64,000 nt of DNA from Aurantiochytrium sp. KH105 (Eukaryota; Sar; Bigyra; Thraustochytrida; Thraustochytriidae). Shown here one piece after another: positions 10,580 to 19,973 of this stretch. The translations under genes and the position numbers were made by a program. The stretch covers positions 62,001 to 126,000 of the forward strand of contig BGKB01000055.1 in the NCBI GenBank assembly GCA_003116975.1, in the 5' to 3' direction. How positions within the stretch are numbered: the first letter of the stretch is position 1; every line of letters begins with the position of its first letter. A model generated the notes under the pieces. The model was not told the origin of the DNA and did no database searches. It saw nothing but the letters and a program-made list of their open reading frames with translations.

Positions 10580-13500
10580 ATGGCGTTCGGAGACGTCGAT
10601 GAGGACGAGGATGATGCAGGCAAGCAGGCGCTCGACGGCGCGCCTGTCGAGCTTGCAGCAGAGGACCAAATCGCTCAAACCTGGCTCGAATGCGAAGACG
10701 AGCAGGGCAACCTGTACTATTACAACCAGCAAACAGGAGAGTCTGCGTGGACGCTCCCAGAGGGAGACGTTGTGCCTACCGTCGTGCCCATCTCGATTCT
10801 CCCTGCAGAAACCCGCGCTGATCTCGAAATTGACGCTCCTGCAGACACAGGACCCGGTTCTCCAAGTGAACGTCAGCTTTTGAATCAAGATCAAACATGG
10901 GAGCAAACGCGTAGCGACGAAAACACCAAGGACACGCGCAGTGTCACCTTTGTCCTTGACAGTGCTGGTCCCCAGGAGATTGGGCAAGAAGTCTCCTCGT
11001 CCACCCTCGAAAACGACGACGATGCCGCAATGTCCGCGCCTCATGCAAAAGACAACGTCAATGCTGATGAAACGAGCTCAGACCAGCTGCACACAGAGGA
11101 ACAAAAAGTACAAGAAGGCGATGCGACGGATCAAGGATGTGTGGAAGGCAACGAACCAGGCGACTCGGAAAGCCAGGAGAGAAGTCAGCAAGAGCAGTTC
11201 GCCAGATATCGCAAAGAATCTTTGGCGAGACTTGAGTCATTGCGCGGGGAGCGCAATGGACTTGCCGATGAGCGCGATGGACTTGCGCACAAACTCGTGG
11301 CCACGCAAGCTGCCCTGCAACGCGCGCAGTTAACCGTTTCGAACCTCGAAAAGGAGCTTCAGGCAGCCACCAAACGCGACGAATCAATCATCTCCGGCCT
11401 GCGCAAGGAATTTGAGTCTCTTACGGCCTCCAATGAGCAATACGCAGAGTACGCTCGCGTGAGTGCGGCCAGTCTCAAGGTCGCGCAAGGTGATCTCGAG
11501 GCACTGCGATCGAATCATGAGCGCCTTCAAGCAGACCATGACCAAGCTGTGCACGAAGCAGATGAGCTTCGTGCAGCCGCGTCGGAGCGAGCTGCGGCTG
11601 AAGCAGACCTAGAAGCGCGAACGAGCGATCAACTTACACAGGCCAATGACGAAGCCTCTCGTCTCATGCATGATCTCGCCCGTCTCGTCGAAGAGCTTGC
11701 GCAAGCGAAACGCGAACTTGCTGACACCAAAAGCGAGCTCAAACGGGCCCAAGGTGACCTCGCGCGCACATCTGAAACCCAAGCGCAAACCGAACGTCGG
11801 TCCGAGATTCTTCTCGACGTTGCCAAGGAGGAGGCAAATCAAGAGATTGCAACACAGGTGGCCAGCGCACGAGAGGAGTCCGCGACGCAATGTAAGCGTG
11901 CCATGGCACAGGCTATTGGTATGCTTGAGAGTCAGGTCCAAATTGCCCAGGATGCACATACCAAAAATGCATTGTCCAAGATTGCGGGGCTTCTTGCAAA
12001 GCACCACGAGGGCAATTCACGTGAACAGCAAGCAGGCGCCATGACAGCTCAGCAAGCCCAGCTTGATGCGCTTGCTACGACGATTCATGATCTGCAAACG
12101 CGACTTGCAGGAACGCAAACGCTCGAAAAGGACCTGGAGCAAGCCTTGAGGCGTTCACAGCAGCTCGAGCGCCAAGTCACCGCGCTAACAACTCGAGTGG
12201 AAGCAGCCGATGCGGACACTGCAGAGGCTGTACGCGACGTTGAGCAGAGATCCAAGTATCTTGAGCAAGAGCTACGAGCAGCCATTGATGAGATTGAGGC
12301 GGGCAAGGTCCGCGAATCCAAGCTTGAGGCCCAGGAGATCAAATTGCGTGTTCGCGTGCAAGATCTCGAGGCGGGCAACATACAAGTCCCACAATACGAC
12401 CCAATGCTGACCAAAGAACTCTCCGAAGCACGATCATCCCTCGCCACGGCGCAAGAAGATCTCCACATTGCCCGACAGGATGTCGAAAGACAGCATGGCC
12501 GGTTGGAATCCTTGCAGGCTTCCGAAGCCGAGCTCAAGCTGGCTCTAGAGAATGCTCGTGAAGAAGCGATAGAGAGCGCAAAACGAGCGGAAGTTGCGGA
12601 AGCTGCCACGCAGGCCGCCCAAGAAGAGGCGCAGGCGTTGCAAGGAGCTGCCGAGGAAGCCTTGGCAGAGGTGCGGCATGCCAACGCCGAAGCTAGCGAA
12701 GTGCATGGTTTGCTCGACGTCGAGCGTCGTCGCCATTTTCAAGAGCGCACTGCTCTCCTTTCAGAGCTGGATCTGCACAAATGCGCGGCGTCCGCACGCC
12801 GAGAAAAGGCCGCTAAACTAACCACGCCAGGTGAATGGCATCGTTTGCGGTTGCGTGCGCGACTGGATTGCGATGCCATGAAAACGCTGGGCGCGCAGGT
12901 CCAACAAGATCTTCAAAACTTTGCGGAGGTCTTGCGCTCGGCCAAGCGTGACCTTGGCGAACGCACACGAATGGCGGCAGCAGCGAGGGCGGCAGCTGCG
13001 GGTCCCGAGTTTAATAACGAGAGACGCACGCCTCGCGACGAGCGCGAATTAGATGTCTACTCGATCGAATCGCTTGCGGTGTCTCCAAGCCCAAACCAGG
13101 CCGCTCGACCGGAGAGTCTTTCCAAGCGTAAGACCATGGCTTTCTGTAGAATACATCCTCAGATTTGCCACATTATCAACAGCTCGGTCATTATGGCAAA
13201 CCGAGAGATGCTCGAGCTTTGCAATGCGCATGGGCAAACCCGCCGCTGGACTTTGCAGGGTGTAGCTGACTCGTACGTGAAGAACCGGCAGACATTCGAC
13301 ACCTTGAGACTTTCGGCATTTTGCTTTGCGACGGATCCTCGGAGTGTTTACTGTGCAATTCTTCACGGCCAACGCCAGGCTGCGCCGAAACTGAGCCTCC
13401 TTGGAGACTTGAGCGATCCAGGTCTCCTTGCGCAGTCCTTGTATGGTATCGTGCAGCAAATCGGCTTTGCAAACCATGACCTTGCCCTCGAAGTGTGCCG

Positions 13501-14290
13501 GGTCGATGATCGCAGCAGCAGGCTAATCTTCCGGACAGACAGTATCGCATGCAGGTCGCTGCGGGCTGCGCAGGCTCTGGTAGATAGCTTACCTGTGGAT
13601 CCTGAGCGCACACTCGTTGACGAAAGACCGGCATCTGCTCCGCTTGTGCGGCGGGCAAAGATCAAGAAGGTGGGACTCCGCAAAAAGCTAAGGAAACCTA
13701 AAAAGACGCGTCGGACAAAACGTGGACGAGGTGTGGCCGAGGACGAAGAGGATGGCATTGCCGGAAACATTCTCGGCGACCGCGAAGAGGGGATGGTGTA
13801 TGTACATCACCACGATGGTGAGAGCGAGGGCGAGGAATATCCTGGCGACGAAAACGACGACGAAGAAGACGATGGCGGATGCAATCGGGCGCGAAATTCT
13901 CAAGGCAGAGCCACATCTCCAGCGTATCACGAGGTTTATACAATTCTTGTCAATGATCATCCTCGTATCCAATTCGTGGCGCTCACGAGGGCCGTAGGAC
14001 CTCGTCCGCGTCATATGGGTCCGATGTGGGCAAACGATGGTGCGGAAGCGGTCACGTCCAGGCTGCCGGGAACAGGATCTATCATGGATGAAGTCGCGAC
14101 TGCGACGCGCGCCTGGCAGCTTGGGCAAAAAGTGTCGGGACGGCACCCTCTGCTGAATCAATTAAATTACTTGCATGCACCAGCTGCAACGGTGCATTTG
14201 GTCACGCATGTAACGCAAGCATTAAAGGACGCAGACTTCTCGCTGCTGCATCTTGAGAGCGCGCAGGCAGTTTTAGGTCGTTCTTCTTGA
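10580..14290 (+). CDS. WW domain plus long coiled-coil protein, function unknown
   Basis: 1236 residues from the ATG at 10580, in good context (GGGATGG). A single WW domain lies at about residues 34-62: W at its start, YYYN in the middle, and ESAWTLP at its end. It should bind proline-rich peptides. Residues about 200-810 are almost wholly heptad-like Glu/Ala/Leu/Gln coiled coil. A conserved-looking globular stretch follows (about 840-1030), then a Lys/Arg-rich segment (KKVGLRKKLRKPKKTRRTKR) that could be a nuclear signal or RNA/DNA-binding patch, an acidic stretch and a final globular segment. WW plus coiled coil resembles the general style of centrosomal/ciliary proteins such as CEP164, but no orthologue is recognisable. 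An upstream non-ATG extension is open but unsupported. Confidence 0.8.
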   Translation: MAFGDVDEDEDDAGKQALDGAPVELAAEDQIAQTWLECEDEQGNLYYYNQQTGESAWTLPEGDVVPTVVPISILPAETRADLEIDAPADTGPGSPSERQLLNQDQTWEQTRSDENTKDTRSVTFVLDSAGPQEIGQEVSSSTLENDDDAAMSAPHAKDNVNADETSSDQLHTEEQKVQEGDATDQGCVEGNEPGDSESQERSQQEQFARYRKESLARLESLRGERNGLADERDGLAHKLVATQAALQRAQLTVSNLEKELQAATKRDESIISGLRKEFESLTASNEQYAEYARVSAASLKVAQGDLEALRSNHERLQADHDQAVHEADELRAAASERAAAEADLEARTSDQLTQANDEASRLMHDLARLVEELAQAKRELADTKSELKRAQGDLARTSETQAQTERRSEILLDVAKEEANQEIATQVASAREESATQCKRAMAQAIGMLESQVQIAQDAHTKNALSKIAGLLAKHHEGNSREQQAGAMTAQQAQLDALATTIHDLQTRLAGTQTLEKDLEQALRRSQQLERQVTALTTRVEAADADTAEAVRDVEQRSKYLEQELRAAIDEIEAGKVRESKLEAQEIKLRVRVQDLEAGNIQVPQYDPMLTKELSEARSSLATAQEDLHIARQDVERQHGRLESLQASEAELKLALENAREEAIESAKRAEVAEAATQAAQEEAQALQGAAEEALAEVRHANAEASEVHGLLDVERRRHFQERTALLSELDLHKCAASARREKAAKLTTPGEWHRLRLRARLDCDAMKTLGAQVQQDLQNFAEVLRSAKRDLGERTRMAAAARAAAAGPEFNNERRTPRDERELDVYSIESLAVSPSPNQAARPESLSKRKTMAFCRIHPQICHIINSSVIMANREMLELCNAHGQTRRWTLQGVADSYVKNRQTFDTLRLSAFCFATDPRSVYCAILHGQRQAAPKLSLLGDLSDPGLLAQSLYGIVQQIGFANHDLALEVCRVDDRSSRLIFRTDSIACRSLRAAQALVDSLPVDPERTLVDERPASAPLVRRAKIKKVGLRKKLRKPKKTRRTKRGRGVAEDEEDGIAGNILGDREEGMVYVHHHDGESEGEEYPGDENDDEEDDGGCNRARNSQGRATSPAYHEVYTILVNDHPRIQFVALTRAVGPRPRHMGPMWANDGAEAVTSRLPGTGSIMDEVATATRAWQLGQKVSGRHPLLNQLNYLHAPAATVHLVTHVTQALKDADFSLLHLESAQAVLGRSS

Positions 14291-14361
14291 TTGGCTTTGG
14301 CGACTCGATCCAGGTCCAATGTACACCAAAACGATACAATGGCATACGAATCGTCTTTTTG

Positions 14362-14447
14362 CAAACAAACAAACAGATAGACAGACAAACCAAACAAGCA
14401 AACAAACAAACAAACATACGAACAAACATACGAACGAACAAACAAAT
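14362..14447. repeat. Degenerate (AAAC)n microsatellite
   Basis: About 85 bases of AAAC units with interspersed AGAC, AAGC and TACG variants, in the 3' flank of the WW gene. Confidence 0.85.
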
Positions 14448-14695
14448 AGGCGATCTTCTTGCAGTTCATGTTTTTTGTTTGGCGCCTGTATTCCTGTTCT
14501 ATTTTATGTATTGGAAAATGAAAGAAAAGAGAGCAGTGTGAATTTCAATTTGTGATCAGAGCCACATGCGAATGAATGAATGACTGTATCAATCAATGTT
14601 GCCGTGAAAGCATCGTTTCGTGTCGATGCATGAATTGTGAAAAATATGTTTCGCGCGCGCGCGGGGAGGGGGGGGGGGGTAGGGATTGAAGCACG

Positions 14696-14735
14696 CTGAG
14701 CTGAGCTGAGCTGAGCTGAGCTGAGCTGAGCTGAG
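14696..14735. repeat. (CTGAG)8 pentanucleotide array
   Basis: Eight perfect copies of CTGAG. The array ends one base before the stop codon (14737-14739) of the minus-strand HTATSF1-like gene, so it is the first sequence of that gene's 3' UTR. Confidence 0.95.
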
Positions 14736-14736
14736 A

Positions 14737-15924
14737 TCACGGTGCGCCGGCTTCAAACTTTGCTGCGAGAGCGTCAAGACGACGGTCTTCTTCCTCGCCA
14801 GCTGTGGCTTTCCGAAAGTCGGTAAATCCATCCCAGAACTCGCACACGAGCTTGCGTTGCGCAAACCAGCGTCCGTGCATACGCTCAATACAGAGCTCCG
14901 CGGCGCGCGCAGAGAGAAAGCGAACGATGGCCACGCCCTCCGGATGACGCTCGAAGACAGTCACCTTCTTTACGTCCCCTAGCTTGGCGCACTCGTCGAG
15001 AAGGTCCTCTTCGAGTTCACGCTTGAAATTGGGGTCGTCCCTCACCTCTTTGTCGGCAGGGTTGAAAAGGTTCTTCAACACAACGATACGCAGTCCTTTA
15101 CGATCTTCGACACCCTCTTCGTTCCACGACAAGGCCTGTTCCTGTTCCATGCGTCGGAGCTTGAGTGCACGTTCCATTGTGTCCGACGTTTCGTGGCCGT
15201 CCATACCACCATTATTCTGGGCAGGCTGATCCATTGCCCAGGCGGGCTGCTTTGTAGCGCGTTCAACATGCATTTTGGTCTCTGGATCCCCGAGACGCAA
15301 TTCGCTATCGTCGAGAATAGTGATGGCGTTATCGACACTGGGTGCCAGCTTGTACACTACAATAGCGTCTCCCTTTGGCTTGCCGTTGGCGTCCGTATAA
15401 ATTTTCACGCATGGTTCTCGAGAGAGAGGGTCCGTTTGGAGAAGTCCACATTTGGCAAAATGGTCCGCGAGTTCCTGCACTGAGGCGTCGAGAGGGACAT
15501 TTGACACGTACACTGCAGTGATGGGCCGCTTTCGCTTTGCCCGCTTCTTTTTTGAAGCTGGCCCGTCTGTCGCGAAATCACCAGGAGGTGCAAAGGCGGT
15601 TTCGAGTGTTGACGACTTTGCTGACGAGCTTGCTGCTTCTTCTGTGTTTGAAGGTTCTGCTGATGGCTTTGTCGTCTCCGCCTGATCATTGCTTTGCTCG
15701 TCAAGAAGAGCTTGAAGAAGCGCGACGTCTTGGAGTGGCTGCCAGCCTTCCATGGACTCGGTCCACACGAGCGTGGTAGCTGAGATCTTGCCGAGCTCGA
15801 GCAGTCTACGCAGCTCTGGCACGAGCGCCGGGCCCTTTGGCTCTGGTCCACCGTCCGCATACATGAAGCGCGTAAGATGTGGCATGCTCGTGTGGCCCTC
15901 GTTTGCCGCACTTGTTGACGCCAT
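14737..15924 (-). CDS. HTATSF1: HTATSF1/CUS2-type U2 snRNP-associated splicing factor
   Basis: 395 residues. Residues about 15-70 look like a GYF_2-type peptide-binding domain, including LVWTESMEGWQPLQDV. RRM1 (about 138-230) starts TAVYVSNVPLDASVQELADH and includes GDAIVVYKL. RRM2 (about 280-375) starts LRIVVLKNLFNPADKEV and carries GVAIVRFLS. RRM2 ends with Arg352-Trp353-Phe354, the RxF motif of a U2AF-homology motif (UHM). Known family members (human HTATSF1, yeast Cus2) bind SF3B1 through the UHM and chaperone U2 snRNP. The long acidic C-terminal tail of human HTATSF1 is absent. The ATG at 15924 gives MASTSAANEG. Strong family assignment. Confidence 0.92.
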   Translation of the reverse strand: MASTSAANEGHTSMPHLTRFMYADGGPEPKGPALVPELRRLLELGKISATTLVWTESMEGWQPLQDVALLQALLDEQSNDQAETTKPSAEPSNTEEAASSSAKSSTLETAFAPPGDFATDGPASKKKRAKRKRPITAVYVSNVPLDASVQELADHFAKCGLLQTDPLSREPCVKIYTDANGKPKGDAIVVYKLAPSVDNAITILDDSELRLGDPETKMHVERATKQPAWAMDQPAQNNGGMDGHETSDTMERALKLRRMEQEQALSWNEEGVEDRKGLRIVVLKNLFNPADKEVRDDPNFKRELEEDLLDECAKLGDVKKVTVFERHPEGVAIVRFLSARAAELCIERMHGRWFAQRKLVCEFWDGFTDFRKATAGEEEDRRLDALAAKFEAGAP

Positions 15925-16172
15925 GATGGACAGCCACTGCAGCGGCCCGGTCTATGCTATGCGCGAGTCAGAGCTCGTCCGCGTTTGCTCCAGCGCCACC
16001 TTCTCAACGCCCGCACGAGGGCTTCTCATGCAGCGGCTGCAACGCCACGCCACGCAAGGATCATTACTTGTTGTGCTCTTTGCCTTGCGAGGGTCGCCGC
16101 GCAAGTGACCCCCCCCCCCCCCAAAAAAACTCTTTAGAGAGTGCCGAAACGAAAAGGGAAGGGAGTATGCTG

Positions 16173-16173
<1 letters not shown>

Positions 16174-16207
<34 letters not shown>

Positions 16208-16208
16208 C
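16174..16208. repeat. (AAGC)n microsatellite
   Basis: About nine copies of a GCAA/AAGC tetranucleotide upstream of the HTATSF1-like gene. Confidence 0.9.
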
Positions 16209-16383
16209 ACAGCCAGTCCTCGAGGACGTCAAGAAGCGAGCGAAAAAGAGGAAAAGCGAGCACATTGTCAATTGAGTTTCTTTTTTCATGTATGGAAGAA
16301 AATTGGGGTAAAAGGAGAAGTCCACACGACGGACAGGTGCTTCTTGCAAGAATAGAAATTCCAGGGCCAAGTCAAAATTGAAA

Positions 16384-16389
16384 TTTATT
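16384..16389 (-). promoter_or_regulatory. Putative poly(A) signal of the S9 oligopeptidase gene
   Basis: AATAAA on the minus strand, about 106 bases downstream of the stop codon at 16495-16497, within an AT-rich patch. Confidence 0.45.
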
Positions 16390-16494
16390 TATAAATCTGC
16401 CTTCCTTCCTTTCGACACCACCGCAATCGGCATCAACGCAATCAGCACCACCAATCTTCCGGTTTGGTCGACACTATAAAAGTTGTGACAATCT

Positions 16495-18819
16495 TTAGAG
16501 ACGCGAAACCCCGAGCTGTTCAACAAGGTACGCAAACTCGAAGGCCTTCTCACGAATGTACTTGTAGCGGTCAGACGCGGAAAAGTGGCCACTCGAAAGA
16601 TCCACCTTGAGGAGCAAAAGATTGTCGTCGGTCTTCTTGTCGCGGAGATGAGCAACCCACTTGGCAGGCTCCCAGTACGCGACGCGGGGGTCAAAGAGGC
16701 CAGCCGTAACGAGAATGGACGGGTAGTCCTGCGCAGTAACGTTGTTGATCGGTGAGTAGGAAAGCATGTACTCAAAGTACTTTTCCTCGTTCACGTTGCC
16801 CCACTCGGTAAACTCGCCCGTGGTGAGCGGGATCGAAGTGTCCGACATGGTCGCCACAACGTCCACGAAGGGAACGCCGGCAATGCAGCACTTGAACAGG
16901 TGCGGGGCCATGTTCAAGACGGCGCCCATGAGCAAGCCGCCTGCGGAACGACCTGTAATGCCGAGCTGCTCGGGCTCCGTATACTTTTCAGCAATGAGAT
17001 GTTCCGCGCAAGAGATGAAGTCGTAAAAGGTGTTCTTCTTTTGCAGATATTTGCCATGGTCCTCATACCAAGGACGGCCCATCTCGCCGCCACCACGAAT
17101 GTGCGCGACAACGCAGCAAATGCCATAATCCATGAGCGTGATGAAGGAAGGCGTAAAGTCTGGCTCGTTGCAAATGCCATAGCTGCCGTATCCGCTCAGA
17201 TAGACGGGGCCCGGGGTGCGAGACTCGCGCGGGGCTTCAAAGCCGACATCCTTGCGGTACACCATGGACATGGGGATCATCACGCCGTCGTGACCACGAG
17301 CCTCGAGGCGCTCGCAATGGTAGAGCTCCGGGTCATAGTTTGGTACTTCCTTGCGATGCACAAGACGCATGTCCTGGGTTTGCATGTCAATGTCGTATGT
17401 CGTGGGCGGCGTCACCATGGACTCGTACATGACACGCACGGTGTTCGTGTCAAAAATCCTGTTGACGCCGAGGCCAACGCTGGAAATAGCGTCTGGAAAA
17501 CCTTCAATCTTCTTGAGCGAGGGCTCGGCACCACTCTGGTCGAGAAGCCAGATGGCAGTGAAACCACCCTCGCGGCCTTCCACGATGAGATGGTTGGCGA
17601 AGGCAGTCGTATCCTCAATGTTGACGTCCGGGTCGTACGGGATGACGTCGGTCCAGTTCTCACGACGCGGGTCTTCGACGGGTGCAGACATGAGCTTTTG
17701 GTTTTTGGCGCCGTCCGCATTGGTGACAATGTAAAACTTGTCGCCACAATGGTCGAGCGAGTAGCGCAGCCCGTCGGTGCGAGCATGAACAAGCGTCATC
17801 TCGTCGCCAAACTGGGCAGTTTCGAGATCAAGGATGCGAATCTCGGTGGCCTCGGCGGTGCCGGACTCGCACATGATGAAGCGTCCGCTGAGGGACTTGC
17901 CAAAACCCATCCAGTACTCTTCATCCGACTCCTCGTGCAAAAGTTTGTCCTCCGAAAAGTCAGTTCCCATGCGGTGCCAGTAGAGCTTGTACGGGCGGTG
18001 GGCCTCGTCGTGCACGGCATAGAAAACGCTCTCGTTGTCCTTGCCCCAGACGAGGCGGCCGGTGAGTTCCGGGAGCTTTTCGGGGATTGCGCGGCCAGTG
18101 CGTGTGTCGAAAAACTTGGCATTGTACGTTTCAAATCCGGTCTCATCGAGAGAGTACGCGAGAATTTGATGATCCGGAGACGGCGAGAGTCCGCCGAGGT
18201 CGCAGTGCTTTTTGCCCTTGGCCTCCTTGTTCATGTCAAGGAGGATCTCCTCGCTGGCGCTACCTACTTCTTCCTCGGACTTGGCGCGGCAGTAGATCCG
18301 GTACGACTTGCCCTTGATGGTGCGCGAGTAGTACCAGTAGTCGCCGTACGGGTAGGGCACCGAGTCTTCGGTTTCCTTGACATGGCTAAGCATATCCTTG
18401 TAAAGCGCCTTGGACAGGGGCTTGAGATGGCGCGTTTGGTACTCGCAGTAGGCGTTTTCGCGGCGAAGGTGTGCGATTACCTCGGGTGCCTTGCGATCGT
18501 CGTCGCGCATCCAAAAGTAGTCGTCCATGAGTTCCTTGGGCGGATCCATCGGGTTTGCGCCTCGGTTTTGGCCCTCAACCTTGCCAACGAGCACCTTGGT
18601 CGGGCGTTTCTCCGCCACGGGCGGCACGCTCGCAGCCTTGTCACTCAGCGCGCGCCCCCGCATCCGGCTCGCGGCCAAGAGTCCCAGCGCGGATACGGCT
18701 CCGAACGCGAGCTTTACGCCGCGCCCATCGAAGAAGCTCCCGCCGCCGCCGCCGCCGCCGCCATTGCGGCCTCGCGTTTCCACGGCGCCGGTCGCCTCAC
18801 CTGGCTCGAGGATCGCCAT
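16495..18819 (-). CDS. Oligopeptidase B-like S9A serine peptidase with N-terminal membrane anchor
   Basis: 774 residues. The body is a prolyl-oligopeptidase-fold enzyme: an N-terminal beta-propeller (DPPKELMDDYFWMRDDDRKA opens it) and a C-terminal alpha/beta-hydrolase. The triad is readable: Ser625 in GRSAGGLLMG, Asp710 in GLFDPRVAYW and His745 in SSGHFSASDRY; YGSYGICNEPDF marks the oxyanion region. GRSAGG is typical of oligopeptidase B, which cleaves peptides after Lys/Arg. Unlike most cytosolic family members it starts with a Gly8 run and a hydrophobic segment (VKLAFGAVSALGLLAA, about residues 35-50) followed by RMRGR. This suggests a signal anchor or organelle targeting. The start is the ATG at 18819. 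Family assignment is strong; location is inference. Confidence 0.93.
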   Translation of the reverse strand: MAILEPGEATGAVETRGRNGGGGGGGGSFFDGRGVKLAFGAVSALGLLAASRMRGRALSDKAASVPPVAEKRPTKVLVGKVEGQNRGANPMDPPKELMDDYFWMRDDDRKAPEVIAHLRRENAYCEYQTRHLKPLSKALYKDMLSHVKETEDSVPYPYGDYWYYSRTIKGKSYRIYCRAKSEEEVGSASEEILLDMNKEAKGKKHCDLGGLSPSPDHQILAYSLDETGFETYNAKFFDTRTGRAIPEKLPELTGRLVWGKDNESVFYAVHDEAHRPYKLYWHRMGTDFSEDKLLHEESDEEYWMGFGKSLSGRFIMCESGTAEATEIRILDLETAQFGDEMTLVHARTDGLRYSLDHCGDKFYIVTNADGAKNQKLMSAPVEDPRRENWTDVIPYDPDVNIEDTTAFANHLIVEGREGGFTAIWLLDQSGAEPSLKKIEGFPDAISSVGLGVNRIFDTNTVRVMYESMVTPPTTYDIDMQTQDMRLVHRKEVPNYDPELYHCERLEARGHDGVMIPMSMVYRKDVGFEAPRESRTPGPVYLSGYGSYGICNEPDFTPSFITLMDYGICCVVAHIRGGGEMGRPWYEDHGKYLQKKNTFYDFISCAEHLIAEKYTEPEQLGITGRSAGGLLMGAVLNMAPHLFKCCIAGVPFVDVVATMSDTSIPLTTGEFTEWGNVNEEKYFEYMLSYSPINNVTAQDYPSILVTAGLFDPRVAYWEPAKWVAHLRDKKTDDNLLLLKVDLSSGHFSASDRYKYIREKAFEFAYLVEQLGVSRL

Positions 18820-19973
18820 GCCCTTCGCTCTCCCGGGTCGCGTTTGCTCTCTCGTCGCTCAAAGGTTCGCTCGATCGATCGCTCTGGCTGGAGTTCGTGG
18901 TTTGCTTCTTCGCCAAAGATCGTGCGTTGCCTTCTCCTGCTCCTCTCCGGCGGCCTTCATTTGGACCAGCCTGTCAATGTGCGAGGAAGAACATTCCAAC
19001 GTAAGTGGAGGAGCTTTAGACGCATCATCGCGGCAACGTTGGTGCGGCGGCCAGCGATGCCGGGAGCGCCGGATGAGGCATGATAGTTGGCGTGGAGAGT
19101 GATGGGCTGGCTCTTGCATGAGCTCATGTGATGATGCGAGAGGCGTTCGTACGCTTGAGATGGCAGGGGCCCTGGCTGGCTGGCTGTCTCGCTCGATGGC
19201 GCAACGAGCAAGCTTTTCACGCTGGCAGATCAGGGCATCAGCACGATTGAGAATTAATTAAAAATAACGCTACTGGCAAACATCATGGCTCATTTCGTGA
19301 ATCACGAACATTTCGGCGTTGAACATTGAGCCCTGAACAAAGATAACAATTTTGCAACCAAATTGATTACAGATAATCCTGACTTTCGGCAGGCAGGCCA
19401 GAAGCACAGCAAAACATGGCCGAGTTCGAGTTCGTAATAAAGTCCTGACAAGCTCTCGCGACTCGGACATGGCACCAAGAATGGACCACTTTGCTTCGAA
19501 CAACTCCGTGCATTCTGTCTGCTTAACATCGACACATCCAGGCTGGCTGGCTGGCTGGCTGGCCAGCAGTACCAGCAGCAGCAGCATCCACAACCTCAGC
19601 CAGCCAGCCAGCCAGCCAGCCAGAGTATAACGACTGCTTCCCGCCTCCGCACCCACGTGCAATCTTCTCCTGACATGGCTGGCCATGTCTCCGTGCCGAT
19701 CCCACGTAGGTCACAACAGCCCTTCCTTCATTACGACCGCGAGGCCCTACGCTCGCCCTTCGTCCTCCTCCGACGCGGGAAGACGGCATTCGCCCGAGCG
19801 CATCTCCGAGGCGCACACCCTCCCTCCCTCTCGCGTCCGTTCCCCGTCCCCGATCATCATCTGCTGCTGCTGCTGCTGCTGCTGTTTCTGCTGCTGCTGC
19901 TGCACGCCGCGCCGTCGCGTCGCCCTGCACGTCCCCGTCTCTGCTGCTGTGCTGCAGGCAGGGCATGCAGCGC
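18820..19973. other. Repeat-rich region left of the assembly gap
   Basis: Promoter side of the S9 peptidase gene, then AT-rich DNA (19230-19330), then the GGCT/AGCC inverted repeat and a CTG/CAG run at 19861-19905 that abuts the gap closely. No complete gene is recognised; a possible gap-interrupted minus-strand frame is listed separately. Confidence 0.5.
19541..19623. repeat. (GGCT)n ... (AGCC)n inverted repeat able to form a long hairpin
   Basis: About 24 bases of GGCT repeats (19541-19564) are followed, after a 32-base loop, by about 27 bases of AGCC repeats (19597-19623). The arms are complementary over at least 20 bases and could form a cruciform. Confidence 0.85.

Larger units (their letters stand above)
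14291..14736. other. Convergent intergenic region with AAAC, poly-G and CTGAG repeats
   Basis: About 450 bases shared by the 3' ends of the WW gene and the HTATSF1-like gene. It holds an AAAC-type array, a CG-dinucleotide run followed by a poly-G tract (14664-14679) and the CTGAG array. No gene is seen. Confidence 0.6.
15925..16494. other. Intergenic region between the S9 oligopeptidase and HTATSF1-like genes
   Basis: About 570 bases: the promoter side of the HTATSF1-like gene and the 3' UTR of the S9 peptidase gene. It contains a poly-C run (about 16108-16122) followed by an A run, an AAGC array and an AATAAA on the minus strand. No coding gene is seen. Confidence 0.55.

Noticed and set aside
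16900..19083. Open plus-strand frame of about 727 codons antisense to the S9 oligopeptidase
   Set aside because: It mirrors the codon pattern of the minus-strand gene, which has a full catalytic triad; the antisense product has no domain and reads as GC-driven noise.
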